The translations under genes and the position numbers were made by a program. A DNA stretch of 64,000 bases from Pomphorhynchus laevis (Eukaryota > Acanthocephala > Palaeacanthocephala > Echinorhynchida > Pomphorhynchidae), in NCBI GenBank assembly GCA_012934845.2, contig WNNJ02002110.1, positions 43,086 to 107,085 on the forward strand, in the 5' to 3' direction. Under the pieces are notes generated by a model that ran no database searches, was not told where the DNA came from, and worked only from the letters and a program-made list of their open reading frames with translations. This document shows, piece after piece, positions 38,530 through 51,439 of this stretch. Position 1 is the first letter of the stretch, and each line of letters opens with the position of its first letter.

Positions 38530-38530
38530 A

Positions 38531-40240
38531 TACTCTGTATAATAAAGTAGTAACAAATTAATAAAATGGTATGTTAAATTATTCAATACAATTTTATATA
38601 ATTTAACACAAAAAGTCAAAAATTATATCTTATGCTATTTAGATTTTAAATTCCAAAATTTTATAGAAGTTCTTCAATTTAATAAACGCTATTTAATTTA
38701 GTGCTTTATAATAAAAAATGAAAGATTGTAAATATCTCCAATAAAGCATTTAAAACCCTCAAATATAAATTTAAAGTAGTCAGCTACGATTGATTTTTTA
38801 GGGGGGGGTCACGTTAGTCATGTTACAAATAAATTTAAAACAAAAGATTTATCATTAATACAGTACTCGGAGTACTGACCGTGCTGACTATCAGTACTCG
38901 GAGTGATTTCGCTTATTTTTATTTATCACAATTTTGGTTCGTTTTTAAGTTAAAAACGAACCAAAAAATCGTTTGCAGTAAAAAACGAACTCGTTTGTTA
39001 CTAGTTAGCTGAAGTAAATTGTAAAATTTATGCTTTTATACAAATTTTTACTAAAAAATTCAAGAATCTTTGTTCATTAGTCCATAATGTCGCTTGGAAT
39101 GTTTAAATATTAGTTCTACTTTCACATTTTTTAAACATTTACGGGATTTTACTATTTTTATATAGAAAAAAATGAATTTATTTTTATTTGAACTTATTTG
39201 ACTATGATATACGTAATTACTAAGAAGGACCTAATAAAGATCGTAATATTATTAAGAAATATAAATTGAAAAGATATGTACGCAGATTGAATAAGATTAA
39301 TTTTATTAATTACTTAATAAATTAATTAATAAATTAATTTATTAATTAATCTAATTAATAAAATTAATCTAAATTGAAATTTGCATTAAATGTGTTTTAA
39401 CAATTTTCAATGTATTTATTAAATTCAAACTATATATTTTTATTTAATTTATTTTAAAAAAATAATATATAATTAGAAAAATAATATAATATTAATATAA
39501 TTTAAGCTTGATATTATCATAAAGAGTAGGGATTTAGTTGAATTGAATAACAATTGAATTTAACTAATTAATTTTGAATTATTAAATTAAAAATTATTTT
39601 TTTACTAATAAATTTAATTAAAAAAATCTTTAATTAATTATCCACAATAGATATTTTCGTGTATCGAATGCGCAGCTTATAATTGTAAGCAAATGAAAGT
39701 AGATGTTATGTGAACCCCATAAGCCAGATGAGTATTTGACGTGTCATTACAATGTTGTTATTCAAATACGTAAAATTTCCTCAATTTTTTATTATTTTTC
39801 AATATAGCAGTTACGGAATAGCTTCACAGAGACGAGCTTTGCATGGACAGATGTGATGTTTTCTTTGCCAAGATGGTTTTGGAAAATATGAGTTTATACA
39901 AATTATACAAATGAACGCTGCTTTGGTGTTAAACTGCGTGTGTAACATAAATATGGTGCTATAAATATGGTGCTACAACGTTACTATTTAAAGTATCTTT
40001 TAGTTTCAAATGTCATAGCATTTTTGGCAGAAGAGATAACGTATTTAATAATCAATAGAAAATGACAGAGACATTTACTTAATTCATATCACAGCAGAGT
40101 TTTTAGTGCAAAGTAACAATACATTCTGCACATGAAAAATAACTTTACATAGAACTCTGTATAGAATCGCGTCAGAAACTATTAAACCTTCACAATAACA
40201 AAATTATGATTGGATTTGTGATGAGTTAAGAGCTTTGCAA
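38531..40240. other. AT-rich intronic or intergenic DNA with small palindromes
   Basis: Contains a run of eight G near 38803, two copies of CAGTACTCGGAGT near 38862-38905, and the perfect 35-nt palindrome listed below. No gene seen. Confidence 0.5.
38932..38966. repeat. Perfect palindrome, 17-bp arms, 1-nt loop
   Basis: TTTTGGTTCGTTTTTAA and its exact complement are separated by a single G. Confidence 0.95.
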
Positions 40241-40605
40241 TTAAGCAACTAAAGTGATAATGCCTATTAGCCAAATATTACTTAAGTTTAGAGCTGAAAC
40301 ATTTAAGTGATTGAATTTTAGAACTTCCAAAAAATAATTAACGGCGGACTTGATTATTCGTTGTAGGGGTAGGATAATGGATTTTGGAGAATTGGCGAAA
40401 AGGCTGAGGCAGTAATCGATTTTAGGGAAAAGAAGCGATGAAAGAAGATACATACAAGAACGGAAGTCGATAAGGGGGCGGATACGGCGGATGTCACGGA
40501 GAATTAAGTTTGACGAGCGGACCTTGTCACGGACGAAGTGTTTAAGGGAATAGTGATCATCGAAATGGAATCTTATGAAAGTGAGAGACATAAGTACAAT
40601 TTAAA
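40241..40605 (-). mobile_element. CR1/L2-like LINE fragment, copy 1
   Basis: Encodes the RT C-terminal connection region: FHFDDHYSLKHFVRDKV, RRIRPLIDFRSC, LLFPKIDYCLSLFAN, LPLQRIIKSAV. It starts at the same sequence (AAATTGTACTTATGTCTCTC on the minus strand) as the neighbouring copy and is cut short at its 3' side near 40320. Confidence 0.8.
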
Positions 40606-40714
40606 CAGCTTACAAAGTAAGCTGTTTCTGACTGTGTAAATGTTTGTATCAACAGCTTCTTAAACAACCCTTCCTCGGCAAAACATACTCTTAAATGTAA
40701 TGCCGATATCTTTG

Positions 40715-41395
40715 TCTACACAAATTGGCGATAAAAAAATATTTTTTAGCGTGGCAAATGCGTGCCAGCGCACGCTTACGTGACCACAACAAAACAAAAA
40801 TGTAAATCATGTGTCGAGGTGTGAATGGAGGGGGTGTTTGAATGTGATAGAGGGAGCTCGGTGGATGTCGAAAGGGAATTGATTCCAGGCGAGTGAGGCG
40901 GCGACGAGGAAGGATCAGAGACCATAGCTGTTGGAGTAATTTGGGAACGTGGAGTAAGAGGGTATGATGGGAACGAAGCGATAGCGAGGTGTGGCGAGTG
41001 TCGTCTAAGATAGGAAGGTTAGTGAACGATGGGGAGCCGACAGCGAGGAGACTAAAAGTTACGATAAGGCGGAGTTTGATGCGGATGTGGATGTGTTGTC
41101 GAAGCGGCGGAGACGAAATAGCACTAGAACAGCGGAGTTGATTATTCGTTGTAAGGGTAGGATTATGGATTGTGGAGAATTTGCGAAAAGGCTGAGGCAG
41201 TAATCGATTTTAGGGAAAAGAAGCGTTGAAAGAAGAGATATACAAGAACGGAAGTCGATAAGAGGGCTGATACGGAGGATATCACGGAGAATTAAGTTAA
41301 ACGAGCGGACTTTGTCACGGATGAAGGGTTTAAGGGAAGTGTGATCATCGAAATGAAATTTTAAGAATGTGAGAGACATAAGTACAATTTTAAAT
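40715..41395 (-). mobile_element. CR1/L2-like LINE fragment, copy 2
   Basis: Same family and orientation as the neighbour. It has FHFDDHTSLKPFIRDKV, LLFPKIDYCLSLFAN and LPLQRIINSAVLVLFRLRRF, continues through decayed C-terminal sequence and ends in the GTGGCAAATGCGT 3' untranslated region shared with 22.78 kb. The two copies lie head to tail about 110 bp apart. Confidence 0.82.
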
Positions 41396-43929
41396 ATTTT
41401 AAAAACAATAAATTGAATGCAAGAACAGATTTGGCAGCTTGACGGCTTATTCAGTGACTAATCTGGAAAATACAAAGAGCGCAACAGGCAAGTACGGTAA
41501 AAGCTGACCCACACAAATGTTCGTTAACTTGAGGGTATCTCTTTGTCATTTAATCGATTTCAAGACCATATAATAAAGGGTTTTACGTGGAAACTCATGG
41601 AAGCTTTAAACGAGAGAACACTTTTGTTAGATGGCTTGCTAATTTTGGTAACTTTTATCAAAATTCTTTAATCTTAAAATTATAAAACCTCAAAAAATAT
41701 AAAGCCAATGTATTTGCTAAACAATTGAAGAATGACATTATATTAAAACAATAGCTATAAAAAGTCAAAATATATTCTTTGTCAAACGAAATCATTTGAA
41801 AATGTTAAAAATATTAGAAAATATAAATATTTCTATAACAATGTAAGGTTAAATTGCTGGAATTAGTTGGCAAAATAATATGTTTATTAAATAACCCTTT
41901 CAACCAAATAAAGTAAACTAATTTTCAAGTTAGCTTTATTACAAAAAGCTAATTATTATCACCAATTATTTATGATGTTGATTTTAATGTCTTAAAAGCA
42001 TCTAGCATTACTCGTAATTTCCGGGTGGTTTCAGCAAGCGTCCAATTTAAAGACTTTATCACGTTTCATTATGCAAATGGCAATTACATTATTGCTATTT
42101 TAAGCAAATTCAGTCTAAAAGATAATAATAAATGGTTTCTCGGTGTAAAATTTCTCGAATAAATTTTGCTCACAGTTAAATATCGTATTTACAGAACTGT
42201 TCCATATAAGCGAATTTCAAGTGAATGCGCAAAAGTATAAACTTATCAAAGAATTTGATCTGCGAGACAAAACGTCTGATCGTAAAATATAGAGTGGAAA
42301 TCGTACAAATCAGAACTAAGTATCATAATATTAAATGAAAGAGTAGATATTTCAAGCTTTTTTAGTTTAGAGTGCACGGTTTTCTAGTCATTTCACCCGC
42401 TGATTTCGATCGTATCGAATACAATAAAGAATAGAGCCAGCTTGTCACTGTTTAATACACGATAATCAAAATATTTACAATTCAAGAATTATAGATAATA
42501 AACACGAAAAAGGAAGATTTTAAAACGAAAACATCATTATAAAAGACTTAAACAAAGACTAAAGGATTAACAAAGACTTAAAAACACTATCAATAGAACA
42601 TCAAAATAAAAATTTATCTTGTTCATTATATATCCATATATTTAGAAAACAGCGATCCCCGGGTCAGGGTTCACTTATATATTAGGATAATAAATAAACT
42701 TAAAAAATCCACAATAATCCCAGGATCAAATCAAGACATAAAAATGATTTTGGAAATATACACAATTATAAGGAAGATGTGAGTTTTGTAAAAAATATTC
42801 CATGATCGCACACTTGCTAGATTATTCACAACTTGATTTAAGTTAATAGCACAATTTGTTAAATAGAGCTATTATTTTTACAGTTGCGTCATGTCTAATT
42901 TATAGACAATTTAAGGTTTTCAAGTCAGAAGATGATAAAAAAAACTATTAAATTCCACAGCTAATCCCAGGCGATATTTAAGATGTAACTCCTAATATTT
43001 AGCCTCAGACCCACCATTAAGTGACAGAACATAACAAATCCAATAGATACATTGAAACTCTGTATCTTCCAAACCCCTGACGTCAAAAGAAGAGTACAAT
43101 GCTCCATTTGCTAGCAATAATGGACAAATATTATTTTATTATGAATACGGTTTATTGTATTTTATGAACACATATTTGTTATTGGTAAACCGTAATTAGT
43201 TTTGCTTCCTAATTTGTGATTAGGAAGAAAACGGTATCACCGAAATAACAAGATTTTAAAAATCCTAAAACAACACGTCCTTCTCAGTCTGCATCGTTGA
43301 GAATCATAACGGAATTGTAGAAAAGTGTACAAAAATTCATTGTTAAAGCACATCTGTTTGTTAACATTGCAATCCAGTATGCATTGCTTTAAAGTAATTA
43401 AGTTGATACACATTTAATTAATGCAATTAAAATGTAATGTTCTACAATCATTAAATCAGATAAAATCATATGGCCATTACAAGTCTTAATTTGCAACAAA
43501 TTATTATTTAATTTGTTAAATTTAATAAGGAAAACGACTGTATAAATTTGTTGCACAAATTGTTACTACAATGTGCATTTAATGGATTTAACGGATTTTA
43601 GCGAATATTTAGTGACCTAAAACTAGTTCAAGCGTGAAATTAATACTAACATCAGCGAGAAAAGTACAAACACCAAACTAGTAATAGAATATAGAAATGT
43701 TGATACGACAGGAACGAGGATTTTAAAAATTTAGGGTGAAAACATTTACAGGAATAAACTTAAATTACGAGTCATTAGAGAGCATCATTCTGATATAATT
43801 GAACTTTAAATTACATTTTGATCTTTATCTCAAAATATATAATCAGATAAATTTACGATTTGCGTAGTTTATTAGATCAAAGAGCTGAGTTATTATTATA
43901 TACTGCCAGAGCTTTCGCCACGTTAAGGC
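41396..43929. other. No feature recognised
   Basis: AT-rich sequence without long frames or named repeats. Confidence 0.5.
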
Positions 43930-44066
43930 TTCCTCAGTGGCTCATTGTAAGTAGTTAGTAATCAAAGAATTTGTTAAACTGAATAAAAAAATCAGTTTAA
44001 TCGCTTAAAAGAATCAGTTTAACAAATTCTTTGATTACTTACTATTTACAATGAGCCACTGAGGAA
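43930..44066. repeat. Foldback hairpin, 53-bp arms
   Basis: 43930-43982 pairs with 44014-44066 with only two mismatches around a 31-nt loop. The arms start TTCCTCAGTGGCTCATTG. The loop itself repeats ATCAGTTTAA. No coding content and no clear target duplication. Confidence 0.9.
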
Positions 44067-44239
44067 ATACGCAAATCTTAACATGAAGCTGAGAGATAAG
44101 CGGATATTTAACTCTATTTGATAAATTTACCTGTCATTTGGATTACGCTTGAAGACAAGCAGAGTTTAAAATATATACCCATTTCAATTACAATGAACGA
44201 GTTTAAACAAAAAAACATTTAAATTGGTAAAAGTGATAA

Positions 44240-44270
44240 TGTTCCTCTACTTTACCAAAGTAGAGGAACA
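44240..44270. repeat. Perfect palindrome, 14-bp arms, 3-nt loop
   Basis: TGTTCCTCTACTTT, ACC, then the exact complement. Confidence 0.95.
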
Positions 44271-46924
44271 GTAGTATAATTACAAAAATATAATTCAGTA
44301 ATTTATACAAATTTTCAACTTCAACACGATAAAATGCAATTTAAACATCAACGCAATTGTTCCAGTATAATGAAGGCGAAGCTTTTTCGCGAAATACAAA
44401 ATAGTTAAAAAATTTAATAAAATCCACTAAAATTCATTTAATTTACAAAATGTAAAAATAAAACAAACAAGTAAATTTGAAACGAAAATATTATTATTTA
44501 AAATTTTTTATTCATAATATTACTTTTATTACCTTTATTATTACTTTTATTTTTTAAAAATATTTTACATTATCCTGTTTAATCAGGTATTACAAAAAAA
44601 TCAATGCAAATTGTTCACTGAACAATCAACATTTATTTGTAAAATAGTGATAAAGTAATTGAAAGCCATTAAAATCAAAATGCACTCGTCAAAATTCTTT
44701 TTTACAGAACGAAATGCTTATAAATAATACATAATTACTTATTTATTTATATGAACAAATACTTTAAATTACGAAACAAAATGCAGGTTAGAGTTCATGC
44801 ATTAAAAGGATATTGAATTAATTATCATCTTTAATTAGGAGTTATAAATGAACCATATAATTGTCAACTTTTAAAGATGAGTTTTTCCTTTTTTAAATTA
44901 TTCGGTATAATTCATTATAAAATCATTACTTGTGCCAAATTTTACTCAAGTTGAATACAACTTGAGCAAAATCAGTGAACAATTGTGGATTGTACAAAGA
45001 AAACGTTTTGGCAAAGCCATCATCATGGATATATACAATGATAAAGAAAATTATGCTTAACTCCCACTTTATTTTAATATCAGCCTTATAAATTTTCATC
45101 ACTAGCGATTCATATATTCACAAAATATCTATATTTCTTTGAGCTTCATCACCATCGGATGCTTTTCGTTTGTTTCTGTATTCATCAAAGATATAATTTT
45201 GTTAAAGCACGCAAATATTTAGGTAACTTTGAACTTTTCTTACTTTCAACTAGTCTTCGTATCGACTATCTGTTATTTTGATTACTTCTAGTAATTTAAA
45301 ATTTAAAATTTTATTTTAAATTTTCTTGTAGTTTTAAATTTTCTTTAAATTTTAATAAATTTAATGTTTATTGATTTCTAACAGTAAGGGAACCATTAAA
45401 TTTATATGCAACTTTAGTTAAAAGTTGGTCGTAGTTTAAATTATAACAATAATATTATAATATTATTATATTGCCAAAATTTTTTGGTTGCTAAATTCGT
45501 CGCTAAGCTTCGAGAAGTTATTTTTAAAGGAAGAAAAGTTAATTTTTATATTTAGAAAAATGATTGTATATATTTTTTATATCCCTTGTTTCCCTTTAAA
45601 ATGACAAGTTTATAATATACCAATATTTTTTAGGCTTTATACGCAAAAGACATTTAAATTTGTAAGCATCATTAGATTACTATTATCAGAACATTATTAA
45701 ATTACTATTAAACATTATATTTTTATATTTTGCTAACATTTTCATATCAAATTGGCTAAATTACAGCACTTGGTTTTAGATAGCTAATATAATTTCACAA
45801 TATTGATTTAAATTTTTATCTAAAAATCACTGTTTTTGTAAAAACTGACATTGTTAGTGTTAATAATCCAATCAAAAGTAAATTCATTAATGAATACTCT
45901 GCAATTACCAAAATTATTTGGTATTTTGTTAGGAAAGTATGCATTCTCGATGTAAAAAAGTTTATAAATGCTACCAAATCAGTAGTATATTTCAATTATT
46001 GACTTATTGAATACAACTTGTACAACTTGAGTAAATCAGTTATCTGCCCTATTCCATAAAATGGTAAAATTAACTTACAGAAGCAATCAAAATCTTACGG
46101 ATTGTGATTAAAAGCCTTTCTTAATGCAAAAATGAACAGAATGATGAACAGATAAATTCAAAGGATTTTGTATCAATAGAAATTAACATTCGCGTCAATT
46201 ATGAAGTCATTGAGCTCTAACTATGTCAATTATATTGACAGTGTACACACAGGCGTGAATCAGTTGGATACGTTGATGGCGGTGAACAACTGAGCGAACA
46301 AAGAAAACCGCTATTAATTAAATGATAAGCAACTAATTATAAGTTATAATGTAGCATTTGAAGAGTGCATCACATCAGTCATGTGCGAAATCAATCAGAT
46401 ATCATCATCTAATGATAGGGCATTGTTGTTAGAACAAACAATTATGTATTATTTAGATTCCGTTATACGAATATTATTTATATTGTAATTTAAATAACTA
46501 ATCATCTGCATTTATAAAATCGTCGTAGATACTGTGTTAATTAATGGGTTACATCAATTGGGTTACTTTAATGACATAAAATCTTTATTTAATTGGCTTC
46601 ATAGAATAAAAAATAAGTTATAAATATGTTATATTATATGAATTAAAAGTAAAATAAATAATTATAAATAATATATAATTATTAAAACAGATTTTATATA
46701 ATTTATAACAAGTTAAATTTAATTTTAATTTCTAAGTATTTTGAACTATTTATAATTTAAATTTACAAATACTTGTAAAATTTGCAAATAATTAAAACTA
46801 TTGAAAAAATTGTTAAAATTTTTCTGCGTACTAAGTCTGCGTATTTTGAACTGAGTAAAAATTTAAAATAATTATTTAATATAAAGATTTAATGTTCCTC
46901 AACCCATAGAAACGAGGCTAATGA
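44271..46924. other. No feature recognised
   Basis: AT-rich sequence. Only small inverted repeats were seen, for example CTCAAGTTG/CAACTTGAG near 44950. Confidence 0.5.
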
Positions 46925-48260
46925 TGTATTAGCCTCGTTATTAGGCTAATAATAATTTATTTTAATACAAAGTACATTGCCAAATATTAGGTTCGATGTG
47001 CATTATTTTTTCATGTCAGAAAATAAAACTCAAACAGGACAATTAAAAATAGTCGAAAATGTGTAAAATATTCTCCAATGTTTAAAAAACATTATTCCTA
47101 ATAATAATATTAGGAATAATGTAATTATAATTATTAATAATTTAAATTATTCCTCTCAATGTTTAAAAAACCCGTACAATTAAAATAAATATTATAATAT
47201 TACCAACGATAATAATCGAAGAATTAAAAATTCGGGGAATATGAAATTTAAGAAATTATTGTTCACAAAATTCTTATATTATTATTCCTCTCAATATTTT
47301 TATAGCCTTGTATAATTATAATTATTATAAAGATAACAATCAAAGAATCAGAATAAAATAAAATAAAATTTCGTTTAAACAATAAATAGTTATTTAGTAA
47401 ATTAAATCAGCTAACTGAGTCTACGTATTTAATATAATTATAAAATAAACAAAACATAATAATGCTAAATCAAAATTTAATAATTAAATAATAAAATAAA
47501 TAATTGTTTTTAGATTTTCTATAATTTAAATCAAGTTAAAATAAAAAATTGAAATTTAAAATAAAAGTCAATTTTTATGAATTGACTAATAAATAACAGA
47601 CGGAGTATCAGAATAAGAATTAGAGGTCATCAGGAGGAACTGGAAAATAAACTTGGAAAATAAAATGTCGAATTAAATTAACATTTAAGTATGATTTATA
47701 TGATGCATGGTCAAATACATTTCTATGACAAAGTAAGTGCTAATGAGGCAATATACTTTGTATTAAAATAAGATAGTAGGAAGAAAAAATAAGGAAATTT
47801 GAAAGAAATACGTTAAATTGACAGCGCTGTTAAGTCGGGTAGATTAGTAGAGGCCGGTACCCGATAACATAGCAGGTCCTCCCTATGAATTCTAATCTTT
47901 ATTTTGATACATTTCTGTTATTTATTAGTCAATTCATAAAAACTACTTTTATTTTAAATTTCAATTTGATATAAATTATATATATTCTTATATAACATGT
48001 ATTATTATTTATTGTTATTATTTATTATTACTTAAACTCAGTAAACTTATCTGATAAATAATATGATGTCATAATTTCAATTCACAATTTTAATGATGAA
48101 CCGATTAAAATATAATATAAAAGTCCTATAGCTCATGTGAAAGAAGTTATATGTTATCAGGTTTCGCTTACCCACCCTCCATTTCTCGACCCAACGAAAC
48201 ACTTCATATTTGTGTAGTACGAATGGAGACAATTCGAATTACAAAATCTATGCATGAACA
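46925..48260. repeat. Cluster of Penelope-like terminal modules in both orientations
   Basis: Four partial copies: a remnant at about 46925-46985 that has acquired a perfect ACGAGGCTAAT hairpin; a minus-oriented tail plus outer arm at 47385-47650, cut off just after GGAGGAACTG; a plus-oriented module and tail at 47735-47975; and a minus-oriented scrap at 48120-48260. The two middle copies face each other around a short unrelated stretch. All are degraded. Confidence 0.65.
47089..47122. repeat. Perfect palindrome, 15-bp arms, 4-nt loop
   Basis: ACATTATTCCTAATA and its complement around ATAA. Confidence 0.9.
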
Positions 48261-48689
48261 TTTAAAATAGCAAATGTTTATTTAGCTTCAGCAGCTGTAT
48301 CAATATATTTCATTAATAAAACGTAAATACCATTATTTTTAGACATGTTTAAACAATTGACTAGCAATTCACAATGTATGAATTATATATTTCATGACAC
48401 TTTTTTATCACTATTTGAGAAAAGGCTAATTGACCCGATTATAACTATTTAAGAAAAAAGGATCATCTACTCGATCATAACAATTTGAGAGAAGGTTAAT
48501 AGAGCGAAAGGCCATAAATCAGCACTAAAAACCCTAGTTAGTAAAATATTTATAAAATATAAATTTATAAAGCAATTTTAATCGTAAAGATCAAATGCTT
48601 TACTATAATATATAGCAAAGCAAGATTTATAGCAATACTGATTTATTAAAGAACAGCAGTTCATCCGGATGACCATTGATTTTAATTAA

Positions 48690-49245
48690 ATTATATATAG
48701 AATGTATTATCTATTAATCGATTCATTGAAATCTAGAGTAATAAAATTATATATAGAATGTATTATCTATTAATCGATTCATTGAAGTTCAAAGTAATAA
48801 AATTTCTTCTTCAGATTAAGACGTACGATAAAAATTATTCAAATTATTCCAAATAAAATATAATAATATTATAAAATCAACGAAATATTATTTGAAATAA
48901 ATTTAAAATCTTAATAATATGATAATTATTTGATAATTTGATTATATCATAAATAATAGATGATCACATTAAAGTTAAGTAATTTGTTGCAAACAATTAA
49001 TAAATTTAAACGGCATATTTTTGTTGAGATAAACTTTAATTAAATTGTAATATAAATTTTCTATTTAACAAAAAAATATTTACATTTTTTTATTTTAAAT
49101 ATAAAAGTTTATAAAATATTAGTACATTTTAAATTCAATATTTTCTTTAATATTTGTTTATTACAAATCTACAAAATATTATTATTAAGTAATATTATTA
49201 TATTAAGAAATAAAATTTCTTCTTCAGATTAAGACTTACGATTTA
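48690..49245. repeat. Tandem 57-bp duplication and a 35-bp direct repeat pair
   Basis: AATTATATATAGAATGTATT and the following bases up to TCGATTCATTGAA occur twice in a row (about 48690-48787). Just after, a segment starting AAAATTTCTTCTTCAGATTA with AGAC and TACGAT recurs at 49207-49245, with about 375 bp of very AT-rich DNA in between. That pair may be a long target duplication or a local copying event. Confidence 0.7.
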
Positions 49246-49559
49246 GAGTTATTTGCATTCTTAATTTCAGTTAAGTGATGAGGTGTACTTGTGCTGTCGC
49301 TTGAGTTATAAATTAAGTTATAGTTAACGACTAATGATCACCACAATGTGATTTTAACAAATTAGAAGCGATTTAAAGAATCCGAGAAGCGGTACATTTT
49401 AAAGATGCAGAATAAGCACAAACTCACTTATTTTAAAAGGCATATAGCATCGCAAGAGTTAAAACAATTATCGTCAAAACACTAATTTATTCAAAACGTT
49501 CACAATAATAAAAAAGGATTGCAATTGCTTTCAATTCAGGTTTTTTATGAACTGTAAAA

Positions 49560-51200
49560 TAACAAAAATCACAAAAAGTCTTACCGAAGCCGTGATACGC
49601 TTCTCCTCATTTCGACGTAAAAATAGGTCATTGCCTTCCCCTTTGATATCTTCAGCGGTAGTTGACCGCATTTCATCTGAAGGGAATTGTTTTTTTTATT
49701 TACCAAAATATGTAGGATTGATAAAAACGACGTTTTCCATTTGACGAAGACGAACCGACCCAATGCTACTCAGCCGTGTATTATACTATATTACCATCTC
49801 TAATGATACTAGATATTTCTCTTACATCACCCTATATTAGACATACGCAGCACCGCGGATCGTTAACGCCACGGATAGACGACACAACTTTTTATATTTT
49901 ACTGTCTCATTTAATTATTATTATTATTATCTGCCAACAAGAAGATGTGCAGCAAATTTTCCAATGCAATGTTGTGATCACACCCGCATGCGAGATCATC
50001 ACCGCAATGTGATAAAGCGGCTGCCAGATATATAGAAATTCGATGCAAATAGAGTGCAGGATGCGCCGATGCTCTCGAATATTCATTGCAACAACTAATT
50101 ACCATCTAACCAGCACTTGAGAAATATACTCTATAATCCAAAGTGCATGTGCATAATATTCTTTACGCTCTAATGCACTGTCTCTACTTTCTTCTATGGC
50201 TTTAAGCGATCAATAGCACACAGACGAATGTCAGCTTCCTACTTTTAAAATCCCATTTAAATTGTGTGCCTGCACACAGACTACTGAAAGTTGTCTTTTT
50301 TTTCACAATTAAATACTGCTTCAATGTTTGAATTAAATTTCCAATTCAATGTGCCTAATGCTGATGGACTACAAGAATCCTCTCCGTTTCGGGCGCCTGT
50401 CTACTCTCAGCAAATAGAGCAGCTCGTCAGCACTTATCCGGTTTACAGTGGATATTCTCACCAGCACATACGAACTGCTTTTAGTTGCTCTTATTCGGCA
50501 ATCGGACGATCCCTGGCTCGTATGATGACTATTATTCATCATCTCAAATATCCAGATTTCGGGTAGAATCTTAATGATACGAGTAATGGCCAATTAGTAG
50601 TCATGACTAAGAAAGACGAACCAATAGGCAGTGCCGACTACTGGCCAGCAAAAAATATTCGCCTTATATTATAACAACGTTATGTCATGGGGAGAAGCAT
50701 CGCATCAGTGTTGGAGCCAATATCAGGAGTTGCTGTGTAGCATCGATCGATTCATTTGACTTTTTTGTAAAACCACAGTTGATCGTATTAATTAGCGAAT
50801 TTAATACAAAAAAGTTGGAGAGGAGCAGTACACTGAATGAGAGACATCGTCGCCGCTGTTTCTAGCCGCCTGTGATGGCGAAATGGGATGATCATGTGCG
50901 AAAATAATTGCACTGCACGTTGTGTTTGTCGATGATATTTGGAGCAAATCACAAATACAAACAAGGAGACGATTAGACGAGATTTTCTAAATCATCGCTA
51001 ATGTGTAGATGACATTTTATCTTAAGCTTCAAACTATCGATATTTAAAAAGAAAACGAGAGAATAAAGCGGGAACATTTGCAGAACAATATTGGGTATTA
51101 ATAAGCATCGTTGAAAAGCTGTTTGTCAGTATCAAAATAGAAGGGCATTGTCATTGCAGTTCAATTAAAATTCCAAATGGATTACACAAATTCAATCGCT
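49560..51200. other. GC-richer island with possible exons
   Basis: This stretch is visibly richer in G+C and CpG than all around it and lies in the proposed giant intron of gene C. It holds the minus-strand candidate exon described next and a plus-strand open frame (50291-50566, including FNVPNADGLQESSPFRAPVY) for which I see no splice sites or homology. It may be an alternative promoter and 5' exon region of gene C, a separate small gene, or inserted DNA. I cannot choose between these. Confidence 0.4.
49582..49672 (-). CDS. Candidate minus-strand exon in the GC-richer island
   Basis: The acceptor CCCTTCAG precedes base 49672. The exon reads EMRSTTAEDIKGEGNDLFLR then RNEEKRITAS, and a strong GTAAGA donor follows. 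It would enter in phase 1 and leave in phase 0, the same as the exon at 55236-55342, so the two could be alternatives. Upstream on the same strand, another frame reads QMENVVFINPTYF with an NPxY motif and a possible GTAAAT donor, but the gap of 27 bp is too short for a normal intron. Weakly supported. Confidence 0.3.
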
Positions 51201-51439
51201 TCTTTCAGATTAAGTATTAAATTACAAAATTATTGACTAAAGAACGTCCGTTGAAATAATTTAAAAATAAACAAGGGATACATCAATCAGATTAGATAAC
51301 TGGAGTCTACTTTAATTCAAAAATTGCTAAATTAAATTTGAATAAATTCAATATTTTTGTATAATATAATGTTTGATCAGAAAATTCTGCTTAAAAAGAT
51401 ATAGATTTCTTAGAATTTTAAAAGTTTCAAATTAATAAT

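Larger units (their letters stand above)
36954..38530 (-). mobile_element. Tc1/mariner-IS630 family DNA transposon
   Basis: A transposase frame on the minus strand lies between inverted repeats. The inner inverted repeats are CCTTCAGGTTGCTTTGGTT (37111-37129) and its complement near 38274-38292. Outside each lies an array of 22-bp units, seven on the left and eleven on the right, in opposite orientations. The outermost units meet TA-containing flanks (GTACC on the left, CTGTATA on the right), as expected for TA-targeting elements, but the exact ends are uncertain by a few bases. The element sits in the large intron of gene C, in the same orientation as the gene. Confidence 0.88.

Noticed and set aside
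49582-49785. Two-exon minus-strand gene with an NPxY motif and a 27-bp intron
   Set aside because: An intron of 27 bp is well below the 48-51 bp seen in this window. Only the second piece is kept, as a weak candidate.
50291-50566. Protein-coding gene on the plus strand in the GC-richer island
   Set aside because: No homology recognised, no splice signals placed, and an opposite-strand frame of similar length overlaps it. Kept only as part of the island.
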